DNA of 64,000 nt, taken from assembly GCA_031772625.1 (NCBI GenBank), contig CM062813.1:761422720-761486719 (forward strand), read 5' to 3'. The notes beneath the pieces were generated by a model that was not told where the DNA came from, did no database searches, and worked only from the letters and a program-made list of their open reading frames with translations. Origin of the DNA: Pinus tabuliformis (lineage: Eukaryota > Streptophyta > Pinopsida > Pinales > Pinaceae). The position numbers and the translations under genes were made by a program. Positions within the stretch are counted from its first letter, which is position 1; each line of letters begins with the position of its first letter. This document shows, piece after piece, positions 45,404 through 57,096 of the stretch.

Positions 45404-46270
45404 AAATTTTAGGATGTATTTCCTGAGGAAATTATAGACTTTCCACCTCACAGGGAGGTAGAATTTTATATTGAGTTAGTGCAAGGGAAACTCCAGCATC
45501 AAAAGCACCTTACAGGATGAGCACACCTGAGTTGGTTCAATTAAAGCTATAATTGAAGGAAATGTTGAAAAAGGTATACATTAGGCCAAGTGTATCACCT
45601 TGGGGCACACCGGTATTGTGTGTGAAGAAGAAAGATGGAACTATTAGATTATGCATTGACTAAAGGAAGTTGAACAAAGTGACCATCAAGAAAATGTACC
45701 CTTTACCGAGGATTGATGACTTGTTCGATCAGTTGAAGGGAGCAACAATGTTCTCGAAGATTGATTTGAGATCCAGATACCATTAGGTATGCATCAAAGA
45801 GGAGGACATTTACAAGACAAATTTCCGGACTAGGTATGGGCATTATGAGTTTGTTTTATTTCCATTCGGTTTGACTAATGCTCCAACTACATTTATGTGC
45901 TTGATGAATAGTGTGTTGCATCTGTATTTGGATAAGTTTGTTATTGTGTTCATTGATGATATACTGGTATATTCTAAAAATGAGGAAGAGCATGTTGAGC
46001 ATTTAGCAGTAGTGTTGAGGTTGTTGAGGGAGCATCAATTGTATGCTAAGCTCAGCAAGTGTAGTTTCTTTCAGACTGAGATACACTACTTAGGGAATGT
46101 TGTCTCCAAGGAGGGAATTATAGTAGATCCAAAAAAGATAAGGGCCATCATGGAGTGGGTATCTCCTAAGAATGTGGATGAGGTGAGATCTTTCATGGGG
46201 TTGGCAGGCTACTATAGGAGGTTCATCAGGAACTTCTCACGGATCACTTATCCTATCACATCATTGTAGA
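45404..46270 (+). pseudogene. G3: reverse transcriptase
   Basis: RT motifs in order: [23 protein letters not shown] (about 45592-45660), [38 protein letters not shown] and [10 protein letters not shown] (about 45950). The thumb then reads [17 protein letters not shown] and [13 protein letters not shown]. These are typical of Ty3 chromoviruses. Broken by several changes. Confidence 0.82.
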
Positions 46271-46760
46271 GGAAAGGTAAGAAGTTTGAATAGACAAAGG
46301 AGTGTGAGGCTAGTTTTGAGCAACTTAAGCAGTTGTTGACACATGCACTAGTGGTATAGATTGCAGATCCGAACAAAGAGTTTATAGTATGCACAGATGT
46401 TTGCAAGAGAGAACTTGGTGGAGTCATTATGCAGGATGGATAGGTGGTATGCTATGAATCACAGAAACTAAACAAGTACGAGAAGAACTACCCAACACAT
46501 GATCTTGAGTTAGCAGCGATCATACATGCATTGAAGATGTGGAGGCACTATCTTCTTGGCAGGAGGTTTGTATTGATGAGTGATCATATTGGGTTGAGGT
46601 ATTTGTTTGACTAGCTAAATCTGAATGTTAAGAAGGCTAGATGGTTGGCCACAATCAGTTAGTTTTATTTTGAAATCAGGTACATCAAAGGTAAAGAGAA
46701 TAGGGTGGTAGATGCTCTCAGTAGGCAGGTACATGTAAATCACTTTGCAGTTATGAGCTC
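46271..46760 (+). pseudogene. G3: RNase H
   Basis: Recognisable blocks: FIVCTDVCKRELGGVIMQ, YEKNYPTHDLELAAIIHALK and WRHYLLGRRF, then YFEIRYIKGKENRVVDALSR at the end. This is the usual Ty3 RNase H with its ADALSR-type ending. Broken. Confidence 0.78.
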
Positions 46761-46869
46761 CTATGGGACAAACTTATAGGATAGGATCTTGCAGGCAGGT
46801 CAGCAGGATGCTAGGTACATGGAGATTGTGCACAGGTTATAATAGAGTATAGGTACAACTGCATATGGT

Positions 46870-46945
46870 GATTCAAGTACATGTACATGTGGAATTATAG
46901 GTACATGTACAGGTGGAAGTACAGGTACATGTATAGGTGTAGGTG
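46870..46945 (+). repeat. GTACATGTACAG-type minisatellite in G3 pol
   Basis: Units of AGGTACATGTACAGGTGG and close variants recur about four times between the RNase H end and the integrase start. It is local and is not seen elsewhere in the window. Confidence 0.6.
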
Positions 46946-46949
46946 CACA

Positions 46950-47880
46950 AGCTATGGATTATTGTCTTACAATAGATGGATTCATCAGATTCAGAGACAA
47001 GATATATGTGCCAGATAATAGTGAGCTCAATAAGGTTCTCTTGAGATATTTTCATGCAAAACCATATTCAGGTCACTCAGGTTATCAAAAGACATTGATA
47101 GCAGTGAATAAATTTTAATATTGGCCGAATCTAAAGAGGTATGTAGCAGAGTTTATGGCTATATGTTTTGATTTTCAGCGTGTGAAGGAAGAGTGTAAAC
47201 ATCCAGGTGGAATGCTACAGTTGATTATGATTCCAGAGTGGAAAGGGAGGTCATTTTCGTGGACTTCATAAAATTTTTTCCGAAGATAGTGAGACAACAT
47301 GATTCCACCATGGTTATTGTGGACAGGTTGACAAAGGTTGCACACTTCATTCCAGTGAAGTCTACATTCTCGACTAGCAATGTAGCACAAGTATTCATCA
47401 GATATGTGGTCAGATTGCATGCTGTTTTGAAGAAGATTGTGTCAGACATGGATGAAAATTTCACTTCCAAGTTTTGGAAGGAGTTGTTTGCATGTTTTGG
47501 CACAAAGTTGGCCTTCAGTACAACTTATCATCCACAAACAGACGGATAGACAGAGAGGGTCACAAGATATTGGAGGACATGTTGAGGATGTTTGTGATGC
47601 ATCGGAAACGGAAGCGGGAGGAGTATCTTCCATTGGTTGAATTTTCATACAATAATGGGTATCAAGAGTCCTTGAGGACGAGTCCATTTGGGGCATTGTA
47701 TAGGCAGAGTTGCAATACTCCTATCAGTTGGAGTGATCCGATTAACAGGGTGTTGATTGGACAAGACATGTTGGTAGACATGGAACATGAAATGCAGGTG
47801 ATCAAGAAGAACCTAAAGGCAACACAAGATAGGAAGAAAATATATGCAGATCAGAACAAGTTGTTCAAGGAGTTCTAGGT
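46950..47880 (+). pseudogene. G3: integrase
   Basis: Order: a zinc region (FHAKPYSGHSGYQKTL), then the core with FVDFIKFFPK, MVIVDRLTKVAHFIPVKS, IVSDMDENFTSKFWKELF and TTYHPQTDG. The C-terminal SPFGALYRQSCNTPISW follows. These blocks match the Ty3 integrase DDE fold. Broken by several changes. Confidence 0.82.
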
Positions 47881-48290
47881 TGGGGACCAAGTGTACTTGC
47901 ACATCAAACCGAAGAAGAGATCCTTATGGATTGGATCAGGTGCCAAGCTGGCACCATGATTTTGTGGATCCTTCAGTATCACTGAGAGGATTGGTCCAGT
48001 AGCCTATCGACTTGCACTACCTCTGATAGTGAAAGTCCATGATGTTTTCCATGTATCTTTGCTTAAGAAGTATGTTAAGGATGCTGATCATGTGATTGAC
48101 TGGTTTGTATTGTAGGTGGAACCAGATGGATAATTCCAGCCTGAGCCTCAGTGTATATTGTAGAAAAAGGTGCTCATGCTTTAGAATTGAGAAATTGAGA
48201 AAGTTAAGGTGTAGTGGAAGCACTTTGGGCTTGATGAAGCTACATGGGAGATGGCAGATCAAATGCAGGCTATGTATCCTTCTTTGTTCG
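47881..48290 (+). pseudogene. G3: integrase C-terminal and chromodomain-like tail
   Basis: GPF-type segments (YRLALPLIVKVHDVFHVSLLKKYV) precede a tail with VQWKHFGLDEATWEMADQM and YPSLF. This resembles the chromodomain ending EATWE...YP.LF of plant chromoviruses, which directs insertion to heterochromatin. The tail is broken and weaker than the core. Confidence 0.6.
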
Positions 48291-48600
48291 TCGGTTGAGG
48301 CAAAGCAATTTTGGTATGGTGTTTTGGTATATGTCTTGGTATATGGTTTGGTATATGTTTTTGTGATGTTTCTATATGTACATATGTATATGGATGTAAA
48401 TACTACCATGAGATAAGTTATAAATATCCAATAAGTGGTATGGGTGTCATGTTATTATGTTGTTATGTTGGTTTTCTTTTCAGTAGGGTGATCATTGTAA
48501 ATACTGCATCGAGATATGTTATAAATCTCCATGGGTAGTATGTTTGTTTTTCAATGGTTTTGCTGAGGTATAGGTTTGGTTGAACACCTAGGATGGTGTC

Positions 48601-48618
48601 CCCCAAGGGGGAGGGTTC
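48601..48618 (+). promoter_or_regulatory. G3 polypurine tract
   Basis: An AAGGGGGAGGGTTC-type run lies directly before the TG of the 3' LTR, fixing the plus orientation. Confidence 0.75.
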
Positions 48619-50709
48619 TGTAATAGCCTTGGTGAAAATTCCATGTAATAAAAGTTAGAAAATAATAACACAGTTGATGGGACACTTATTCCAAGCTGAA
48701 TGTTGGGCAAGACATTCTAGAGTGTGTTCATTTGGTTGTTTATGGCTAAGGCCTTGGAAAGGAAAAATGGAATTTTTGGCACATTTATCTATGAAAATAA
48801 TGGAAATTAGGAGAAAAAGGAGGTGAAAGTTCACAGGTTGCATGTGAGGAGGAAAATGAAGAAAATAGAGGCCTCATTTATACAAAGGCTTATGAGGATT
48901 AGTTGGTAACCTTTTGTCAGTTTAGTTTTGGAGCTCTCTCATTATTCTCTCTCTCTCTCTCACTATTGGACACTTAGAGTTTTCTTGGAGAAAGAAAGGA
49001 AAAGAAGGCAAGAGGAAGCAAAGATCAAGCAAGGAAAGGAAGGATCTAGCAGCTACAACATGATTCTTTGTAGGTATCGATTTGCATGTGTATTTTCCTT
49101 GTTATATTTTTCATGCATGGTATTTCATGTAGTTAAATTGTTGTTATGGCATGGGTTTTTCTAGGTGTAACAATGTTTTTAGCCTAGCCTTGCCATTTCC
49201 AGATAGCCATCGTGTGATAGGGTTCTCATGTTTTGGTTGAGATGAATTTCCAGATGGATTCAAAGCTGAGTGAGGTGGATCTCCAAATGATAGAGCACAT
49301 GGCCTAGTGGTTCCCGAATCACATTATGGATCACGGTAAAGCCAATAGTCTAGTGACCCATGAGCCAGATTGTGGGTTGCGGTAAAGCCAAGATTGTGTT
49401 GCCTCGGTGGGCCTAGGAATCCTTGTTGGCGAATGGAAGGATATATGGTAAAGCCAAGAGGTGGTTTTCTCTTTGTTGGACCTATCAATCCTGGGTTTTG
49501 GATATGCAGTAAAGCCTGGGGAGTGGGTCTCGGTTTAGGGCCTAGTGATCCGGGTTTAGATTACTGTAAAGCATGAGATACTAGGAGGCATGAAATTCCT
49601 CACGGTGTAGGTGGAGAAATCCGGTGGCATCCATGATTGTTTGGACTAGTGATCAGGTGGATAACATGGAAAATCCTATTGTGATGTCTTAATTGTGTTG
49701 GCCTAGTGATCCGAGATAGATTACGGTAAAGCCTGGTTTCTACTGATGAGGGTGAGGTGGTTTACCCTCAGTATGCCATGGTTGGTTCTTTTGGTTTGAG
49801 TCCCACATTTGTGCTTGGAATATGGAACGGGGGTGAATGGATGAATAGAAATTTGGAACGTGGAAGTCCCATCCTGGTTTGGATTTTGCATCATGAATGA
49901 AATTTTGTTTCTCCTTGTATTTCTATGAGCATTTTGATGGATTATATATGGTCTATATGGCCGTAATTTCATGAGTATTTTTGTTGTTACTATGCTGGTA
50001 ATATTTATGTATGTTTTATGACAACAACTATGTACGGATCTGAGTATTTTTTTACTTGTAAATGAATGGATGATGTATCTATGACCTAATAGATGATAAT
50101 GCAACAAATGACATGAGGGAACAATGGTTCTTAGCGATTCTCAAATAAGTATGAGATCTCTATGCTTAATTACGTTGATTACACCTGTAGATTACATGTT
50201 TGTGATATGTTTGATGAAATTCCTGTCATGGCTAGTACGAGTTTGATTGAGGACTTGTTTAATTATTTGTTCTAGCATCATTGTTTCCCTATTATTTTAT
50301 GATTATGAAGATGTCATGAAATTTTGGGTAGTGACTTGGGCTCTGGCCCTAAAAAATGGCTTAATCTCAGGGGACACTTGCATAACACTAACAAAAAGAG
50401 TCTCTGGATGCTAGTAGGCAAGCCCATGAGAGCGACTAGAGGTCCTTGGACGCTATCTTCCTATAGCATGAGAACGATTGGGGGCTAAGTTGATCAAAAC
50501 TTTTGTGGGACCTAGCGGCCAGTTACTTGAAGTGTTGACATGGTTCTCAGGGGTCTTGTAGCTGATGTGGAAGTTCTGTGTGTTATGTTTTCGTCGATTC
50601 CACTTCCTTAAGGTGACATAGGAGGTCGAATCCAACCATAGTAGCCTCTCGTCGCAAGTTTACCCCGGTTGGCTGATTAATTGGGTAGATATGGAAGGAG
50701 GGTGTTACA
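48619..50709 (+). repeat. G3 3' LTR
   Basis: This is 2091 bp, from TGTAATAGCCTTGG to GGGTGTTACA. It matches the 5' LTR, including the CT run (about 48946-48962) and the GATTACGGTAAAGCC subrepeats (about 49300-49740). C copy 2 resumes after TAATG (50710-50714). Confidence 0.84.
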
Positions 50710-50714
50710 TAATG

Positions 50715-51985
50715 GGTGTACTTACCTTCCCTCAGAATGACAATTGTGTGAAGGAATGTAAATTTTGATGTAGAGAAAGCAATGAGATGTTATCTTGAGA
50801 GGGAGCTTCAAATCCCACCAGAATAGGAGCTTTTAGCTTCAAAGGAGGAGCCTTAGGAAGTTGTCGAGCATCCACAAATGGAGGATCAAAGAGGAGGCAA
50901 AGTGGAGACATTCAATCAAGTAGAACCATCCAAAGAAGGTAGAAAGAGAACCAGGGAAGCTTATAGATTGGTACAGGATGCAAGGGAGAATGTGGGAGCT
51001 CCTTCAAATTTGCTTAGGCAAAGGAGGTCACTTGAGATTTTCACTGGGTACATGGATCTAATGAATGAGATTGTAGAGACTGAGCCATCCTCTTTTCAGG
51101 AAGAAATTGAGCAACCATTTTGGGTTGATGCAATGGTGGAAGAATATGAATCCATATTGAGGAAAAATGTTTGGAAGGTGGTCTGAAGAATGACAGATAA
51201 ATCAATTGTGGGTCCAAAATGGATCTTCAATTTTAAGCATGCAACAGATGGAAGCATAGAGACGTATAAAGCTATATCTGTGGCCAAAGGATTCCATCAA
51301 GTTGAGGGAATTGACTATGAGGAAACCTTTACTCCTGTAGCAAGGTATTCATCCATTGTATCAATTCTTGCAATGGTTGTGTAGATAGCGTGGAACATCC
51401 ACTATATGGATGTAAAAAAATCATTTCTCAATGGTGTTATCAAGGAGGAAGTATGCATCGAGAAACCATAAGGTTTTGAGACATTTAATCAAGAGTATCA
51501 TGTGTGCAAACTCAGGTGAGCATTGCATTGTCTCAAATAGGCACCCTGAGCTTGGTACACTCGAATCAATAGTTATCTCACTGGATTGGGCTTCACCAAA
51601 AGTGAAGCGGATGCATACCTCTATCACATTTTGGTAGAAGTTAAATTTCTTATAATTGTTTTATATGTGGATGATTTAATATTGACAGGTGATGTGCTCT
51701 TGCAAGGAGGACCTTATAAGGGAATTTGTGATGAAAGACATGGATCTCATGCACTACTTCCTCAAGCTGGAAGTATGGCAAGGTGATGGGGAATTTTTTC
51801 TGTCTCATGGAAAGTATGCCACCGAGATACTCCAGAGATTTTGAATGGAGAGTTATAAACCCATGGAGATACCTCTAGCGACCAACTAGATGAAGGAGAA
51901 TCCCACTTTAGGTGAAGAGGTTGATGCTACCATTTACCGACAAATAGAGGGTTCATTGATGTATCTTGTGAACATATGACCAAAT
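50715..51985 (+). pseudogene. Element C copy 2: integrase tail and reverse transcriptase
   Basis: It parallels 23745-25020 of copy 1. An acidic integrase-RT linker comes first (50878-51186: RKRTREAYRLVQDAREN). RT follows: GPKWIFNFKHATDG, QVEGIDYEETFTPVARYSS and LYVDDLILTGD near 51661-51693. The catalytic-region YVDD is better preserved here than in copy 1. Broken by several changes. Confidence 0.78.
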
Positions 51986-52598
51986 ATGTGCTATTCACTC
52001 AACCAATTGAGCCAAGCTATTCTTAGGCCGACCAAATTGTATTGGAAGGTAGCTAAGCATGTTTTATGGTACCTCAGAGGCACTACCCAACATGGAATAT
52101 GGTATAGATGGACAAAGGGAGTGAAGTTGTGTGGCTTCGTAGATATATTAGACAGGGAGTCCATCCGACTAAAAGAGTACATCATGTGCAATTTTCAGTG
52201 TTGGGTCTGCAACAATTTTCGAGTAAAGTAGGAAGCAAAGTTCTGTGGCACTCATCTCAGCAGAAGCTGAATATATGGCTTCAATTCAAGTAGCATGTGA
52301 GGAAATTTGGATGAGAAAGATACTTGTAGGACTACTTGGTTAGGAGATGGATCCAATTGTGATATATTGTGATAATCAGAGTTTCATAAAGCTCTCTAAG
52401 AATCCAATATTTCAAAGTGGATCCAAGAATATAGATATCTGGTATAATCATTTATGGGACTGTGTGTAGGAGAGGATAATATTGCTACGATTCATTCTGA
52501 CTGAGGAACAAGATGCTGACATCTTAACAAAGGATTTATCAAGAGGGAAGTTCGAATTCCATAGGTGCAGGATAGATGTGGTTGATAATCCCTTTCTT
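51986..52598 (+). pseudogene. Element C copy 2: copia connection and RNase H
   Basis: LNQLSQAILRPTKLYWKVAK and VLWYLRGTTQHGIWY, the uninterrupted form of the site where G2 sits in copy 1. They are followed by the RNase H region (SAEAEYMA-like, then IYCDNQS and DILTKDL near 52520). A polypurine tract follows (GCTAAGAGGGAG, 52599-52610). Confidence 0.76.
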
Positions 52599-52610
52599 GC
52601 TAAGAGGGAG

Positions 52611-53476
52611 TGTTGAGAAGTGTAGCAAGAAAGGCTCAATTTGACTTAGCCTTGGTAAAATTTAGAAAAAATCAAAATTTCCACATCAGTAGACAACTTG
52701 GAGGCAACTGACTAAGGTGATATGGCCCTTATCACTCAGTTAGCTCAATAAATTCGAGTTAGTGGGCTTGGAGTTTAGTTCTCATGTGTTGATTGCTAAT
52801 TTTTAGCAATCCAGTTCAGTTATTTCTAGTTGTACTCAGTTAAACTAGTTCTAACAATTAATAGAACTAGTTGGAGGTTAGTTGTGCAGTGGGACAACAA
52901 TCTAACTTAGAGATCATCCAGTTAACTAATCAATCAACCAAAAATAACTCATGCATGCAAGTAATTCAAATTGCTCAACTGTGGTGGAGATTCCAAGGTA
53001 ATATAACATCAGTTGTAGACTAGTTTTGAGTGTACAGGTGTTGCATGCAATCAATGATCAATCCTTGGGAATTGTGCAATCATTTTGGAAGAAATTCCTA
53101 AAGAATAGGGGCCAATTTCCTCAGTATTTTCACAAGGAAATAAGGTCTCAGGTGGGGGAAGAAATTGAATAAGTCTGGGCCAGAGCTTCTCATTGAGTAG
53201 AGAGAATAGTTATTCTTTTGCAGGCTGAGCTTCGAGTTGGAGCCAGAAATTGTCATAGATTATCTATTCATATGATTAATGCAAACAAGCTTAAGGGGTT
53301 TTTACTAGTTGGTTTCCCATAGATACATCTGTGTACTTCTGTATGTGATTGATGCATGTTTGCGAATGTTTTTGTAAATTATGAATTAATTTCCACAGAT
53401 CAGTAGATTAGAATTGTATCTCTTGATTTAGATTAAATTTCTTAAGAAGTTGCATTTCTATCACCATTTTTCTACA
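52611..53476 (+). repeat. Element C, LTR 3
   Basis: This is 866 bp, from TGTTGAGAAGTG to TTTTCTACA, followed by the target duplicate CCATG (53477-53481). Confidence 0.88.
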
Positions 53477-53481
53477 CCATG

Positions 53482-54959
53482 TACATTGAATACTATCATA
53501 TTCAATCCCATAGTATCATCAGTTGAGCTCTTCATAATCCATTTGTATTTGTTGACCTTCCATTTTTTTCATGTGAGGTCATTAAGAAAACATCTATTTA
53601 CCCAAAAAAAACTTGTGGGTAACAGGTGCTACATACTTGAAGATGAATATGGGCCAAATATTTCACAAATTTAGTAACTTTCTTTCAGGTGTTGAGTTGT
53701 TGTTGTGAAGTAGGAGCAAGTAAGGTGCATGGGAACTCAAAAGGGGAAATTATTTAGTACACATAACATCCTTCAAAAGGAGAATATCCTATTATGAAGT
53801 ACACTATGTGGTTTAATGTTTCACTGTATCTAATTTAGATGTTCTGTAAGAGAATTTAGCATAAGAAAATAAAACCATATTGGAAGAGAATTATAATAAC
53901 TATACTAATAGGGTTTAAAGATGAACACATTTGGTATTTTCATTATTGACTCATACATGGCTAGGGTTTCATCTAAGGAAACCCAGCCATGATGAAAAAC
54001 AAAATCATACTCCAAAGAAAGACTTATAAACAAAAAAGGTAGAATCTATATATGTATCTAGAATCAAAATATGAAGGGGGTTCTTCTAGGAATTGGAAGA
54101 ATTTATAGCCGAACGAACCGTGGAAGGAAAATCCAACTGTCGTAGCACAAAAGTCAAGAATATTGATATAAATAACTTTAAAATAAAGAATTGCAGCTTA
54201 AAAGCCGAGCTAGGTATGTGTGGAAGAGATATAAGTTAAGGTTTAGATGTATTACCTAAATAAACAGTGAATTGTAACTGCAAAGTTGCCCTAAACTTCT
54301 AATTCATGGAAAATATCAAATGGTGAAGACTTTAGATGAATTCGTCGCCAAAACTTAATAATTACCCAACTAAATTATTTCCTGAAATTCAAAAGAAATA
54401 TTAGCCATAATATTGTTCAAGGAAAGGGATTGAAAAAATAATTATGAACAATATCATGGCCTAATTTAGAGTAGATAACCCTATGTAAAATAATAAATTT
54501 TACCTTTGAAGGAAACCTTGGTTGTTAAAGAATAAATTCTGGGTACGAGTACTAGGAGTTGAAAACACTCGAATCAGAATATTATAACCTGAATCAATTT
54601 CAAAGTAAAAGAAATCAATTGTTAATGGATGGAACAAATTCGGGTCTGAGAGCTTGCAGAGCTCTATCCAAAAACCCTCTAAATGAAAGAATGAATTGAC
54701 GAGAATAATGGCCAAAAGTAGACATTGTAATCTCGAAACAACCCTAACCATTGTAAACTATTGATCTTCCAAGGATAGATGTTAGTTGTTGATCCTAGGG
54801 TTGGGAGATATTACATTACCAAACAACACATGGAGGTGAATGAATATGTGGAAGGTATGTGAATAAACTAGATAATACTTAAACAAATATACCACATGGA
54901 ATTGGTGAATAAGGTTTATAACATATAATATCAAACATTGAAATATTGTAGTTACATAA
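53482..54959. other. Unassigned AT-rich flank between elements C and G4
   Basis: About 1.5 kb with no supported coding region. Near 54790-54814 the plus strand ends a block with GGGTTGGGAGATATTACA, which read in reverse starts TGTAATATCTCCC, the start style of chromovirus LTRs. No partner was found. The last 17 bases (54943-54959) recur with one mismatch at 58328-58344. Confidence 0.5.
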
Positions 54960-55580
54960 TGATCTAGGTGGATGTTGGTGGCCACCCACCTACCTCACTT
55001 GGACCCCCACAATTGTTTCTTTCAGCTTTTCAGTTTCCTTAATTGTAGCACAATTTACTATTTTTAGTAGTTTTTCGGGTCCTGAACTTCCGAAGTTGTT
55101 TTGAGGCCCTAAACCACGTTTTTTGGGAAATTTGTGAGCAATCTGGGTCCATGGATTGTTGTTTCTCTTCCCAAAGTTGTAGTGCTCAGATAGATCTTTC
55201 TAACGAGCTATTGTATGCATCAAACAGAGATTGTATGCCAAAGTTACGACCGCGGGAAGTTGATGTACCAATTTACCCAAACGGGGCACACAGTTTGGCG
55301 TTTCATCTTCTAGGGTTAGGTTTTTGGATGTTTAGGGTTTTCCATTGTTTCTCAACAATAAATAGGCCTTCGAGCCTCATTGTAACAGAGTTCAGAGGAA
55401 TGTAGCCGCCACATCTCTTCTTAGAGATAAGCTACCATCGCCCTAGCCGGTTTATTTCGATTTCTGTTTGTAAGTATATTTCAGTATTTTACATTAATGA
55501 AATGAAGTATTATTTCCACTGCATCTCTGTATTTATGGTTATCCCCGTAATTTGTTGTGTTCCTATTTAAATCTAGATTA
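54960..55580 (+). repeat. G4 5' LTR
   Basis: This is 621 bp, beginning TGATCTAGGTGGATGTTGG. It has an AATAAATAGGCCTTCGAGCC segment and ends AAATCTAGATTA. It matches 57699-58317. Confidence 0.82.
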
Positions 55581-55581
55581 G

Positions 55582-55593
55582 TGGTATCAGAGC
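55582..55593 (+). promoter_or_regulatory. G4 primer binding site, initiator-Met type
   Basis: TGGTATCAGAGC lies one base after the 5' LTR, a perfect 12-base match to the initiator-Met site. Confidence 0.85.
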
Positions 55594-55889
55594 GATTTGT
55601 TTTTTTCTTTGTTTTTCTTTGCATGTCCCCAACAAAGTCGGGATATAAGGATTTAGGGCTTGAATTGGTCGAATTTTTGCAAGACCAGCCTCGCAAACCC
55701 CAATGGCCTCCCATGGTAGATGAAAAGAAAGAAGAGGGGTAGGAGATCCTATCAAAATCTTGCTCGAAGAAGCCCTCGGGCGACAAAGGAACACAATGAT
55801 GGACAAATTTTCCCAGATTCTTTAGCGGTTACCCAAAGGCGACACATCAGCTTCCAATAGCTACTCTGGAAACGCCACACCATTTAAGG

Positions 55890-56491
55890 TACATGTTAAT
55901 TTTGAAATCCCCATATTCGAGGGTCAGATAGACACAAATTCCGTAGATAAATGACTAAATCTTCTAGATGAGTATTTTTCTATTCATGATTTTTCCAGTT
56001 GGGAAAAGATTATTTTCGCTCTTCTCAAAGCAGCCCCCCATGTCAAGGATTAGTGGGAAACGTACTGCGAGTAGAAGGATGAAAGTACAGGCTCACTATT
56101 TTCAGCCGCACATGCTTGGAATTCATTCTAGGATGCCATCAAGGAGCAGTACTACCCTGTCAAAAGCTATGAGGAAAAATACATAAAGTGGACCACGCTG
56201 TGGCAGGGAAGGGACCAAGATGTGCTGGATTTCATAAACATTTTTCATACCCTTAGCACACAGTTTGGTATCAAGGACTCTGAGTCACATTTGGTACTCA
56301 AATACCGTGGCTGCCTACACAGATACATCAAGGAAGAGATGGATTTCCTGAACATCTCCTTGCTCGGCACGGCGTACCAATACGCTGTCAAAATTGAGCA
56401 TAAGTTTAAACGGAAGAAGCGAGACTTTGGATCTGCGAATCTCAAGCAAGGGAAAGGCTACCCGAAATTGCAGAACCAAGGAAAAAGCTAA
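55890..56491 (+). pseudogene. G4: gag capsid region
   Basis: Capsid-like blocks: SIFEGQIDTNSVDK, IKEQYYPVKSYEEKYIKWTT, LWQGRDQDVLDFINIFHTLS and LKYRGCLHRYIKEEMDFLN, ending in a basic KFKRKKRDFGS stretch. The pattern is that of Ty3 gag. Broken by a few changes. Confidence 0.72.
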
Positions 56492-57096
56492 GACGAGGCA
56501 ACCCAAGACAACCTGTCAAAGCCGCAAGAAAATAACAACACCACAAAGTCCAAGAAGGACACAGGAAAGTGGTGTGAGTTCCATAAGATCCCCACTCACA
56601 ACACAAGTGAGTGTCGGACCAAGCAGTCGTTGGTGGCCGAGTTGAAGGCTTCAAAATTAGATGCATGTTCCAACTCTGAGTCAGAACCTGACAAGGGGAA
56701 TGGAAAAAGGAAGCAGTTCATTGACGCAGAGCCGAGCACCACTGTTGCCACTGCCAAGATCCAGAAGAATGAGGCCGAAGATCTAGAGAGGGGGAGCGTC
56801 TTTTCCACTCACAGATGTGGGTGAAGGGTTCATCGCTGCAATTCATTATCGACAATGGCTACCAAAAGAACCTCATTTCAGCAGAGGTCGTGAAGTAGTT
56901 GGGCCTACTGACTACACCACACCCGCAACCGTATAGTATTAGGTGGCTTCATGAAGGACGAGATCTCCGAGTCCACCAGTAGTGCCGCCTTCCCTATAGC
57001 ATCAAGCCCTTCACAGATGAGGTATTGTGTGATGTTGTACCTCTTGATGTTTGTGATGTATTATTAGGCCAACCATACTTGTGGAGGTAACATACT
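56492..57096 (+). pseudogene. G4: gag zinc-binding motif and protease region
   Basis: KWCEFHKIPTHNTSECRTKQS has the CX3H...HX4C-style knuckle of some plant Ty3 gags (about 56571-56634). An acidic linker follows, then a protease-like region (FIIDNGYQKNLISAEVVK near 56840-56900, and VCDVLLGQPYLWR near 57048-57090). Broken. Confidence 0.65.

Larger units (their letters stand above)
40771..50709 (+). mobile_element. G3: chromovirus-like Ty3/gypsy element nested in element C copy 2
   Basis: It has 2.1-2.2 kb LTRs at 40771-42950 and 48619-50709 with TGTAA...TTACA ends. The target duplicates are TACTG (40766-40770) and TAATG (50710-50714), one base apart. The site is uninterrupted in C copy 1 near 23745. 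The order gag, knuckle, protease, RT, RNase H, integrase and a C-terminal chromodomain-like tail identifies a Ty3 chromovirus, probably of the Tekay/Del branch. LTRs are about 88-90% alike by eye, so it is old. The coding region has well over ten breaks. Confidence 0.85.
15595..53476 (+). mobile_element. Element C: Ty1/copia retrotransposon with three LTRs and two internal copies, hosting nested insertions
   Basis: Three copies of the same roughly 865 bp LTR (15595-16458, 37507-39209 and 52611-53476) bracket two copia internal regions. The outer ends carry one matching target duplication, CCATG (15590-15594 and 53477-53481). The internal order gag, protease, integrase, reverse transcriptase, RNase H is that of Ty1/copia. 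The second internal copy starts within gag. Nested in it are G1, G2, a solo LTR and G3; without them the element would be about 10 kb. LTRs are about 90% alike by eye. The coding regions are heavily broken, with more than ten changes per copy, so this is an old fossil. Confidence 0.87.
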
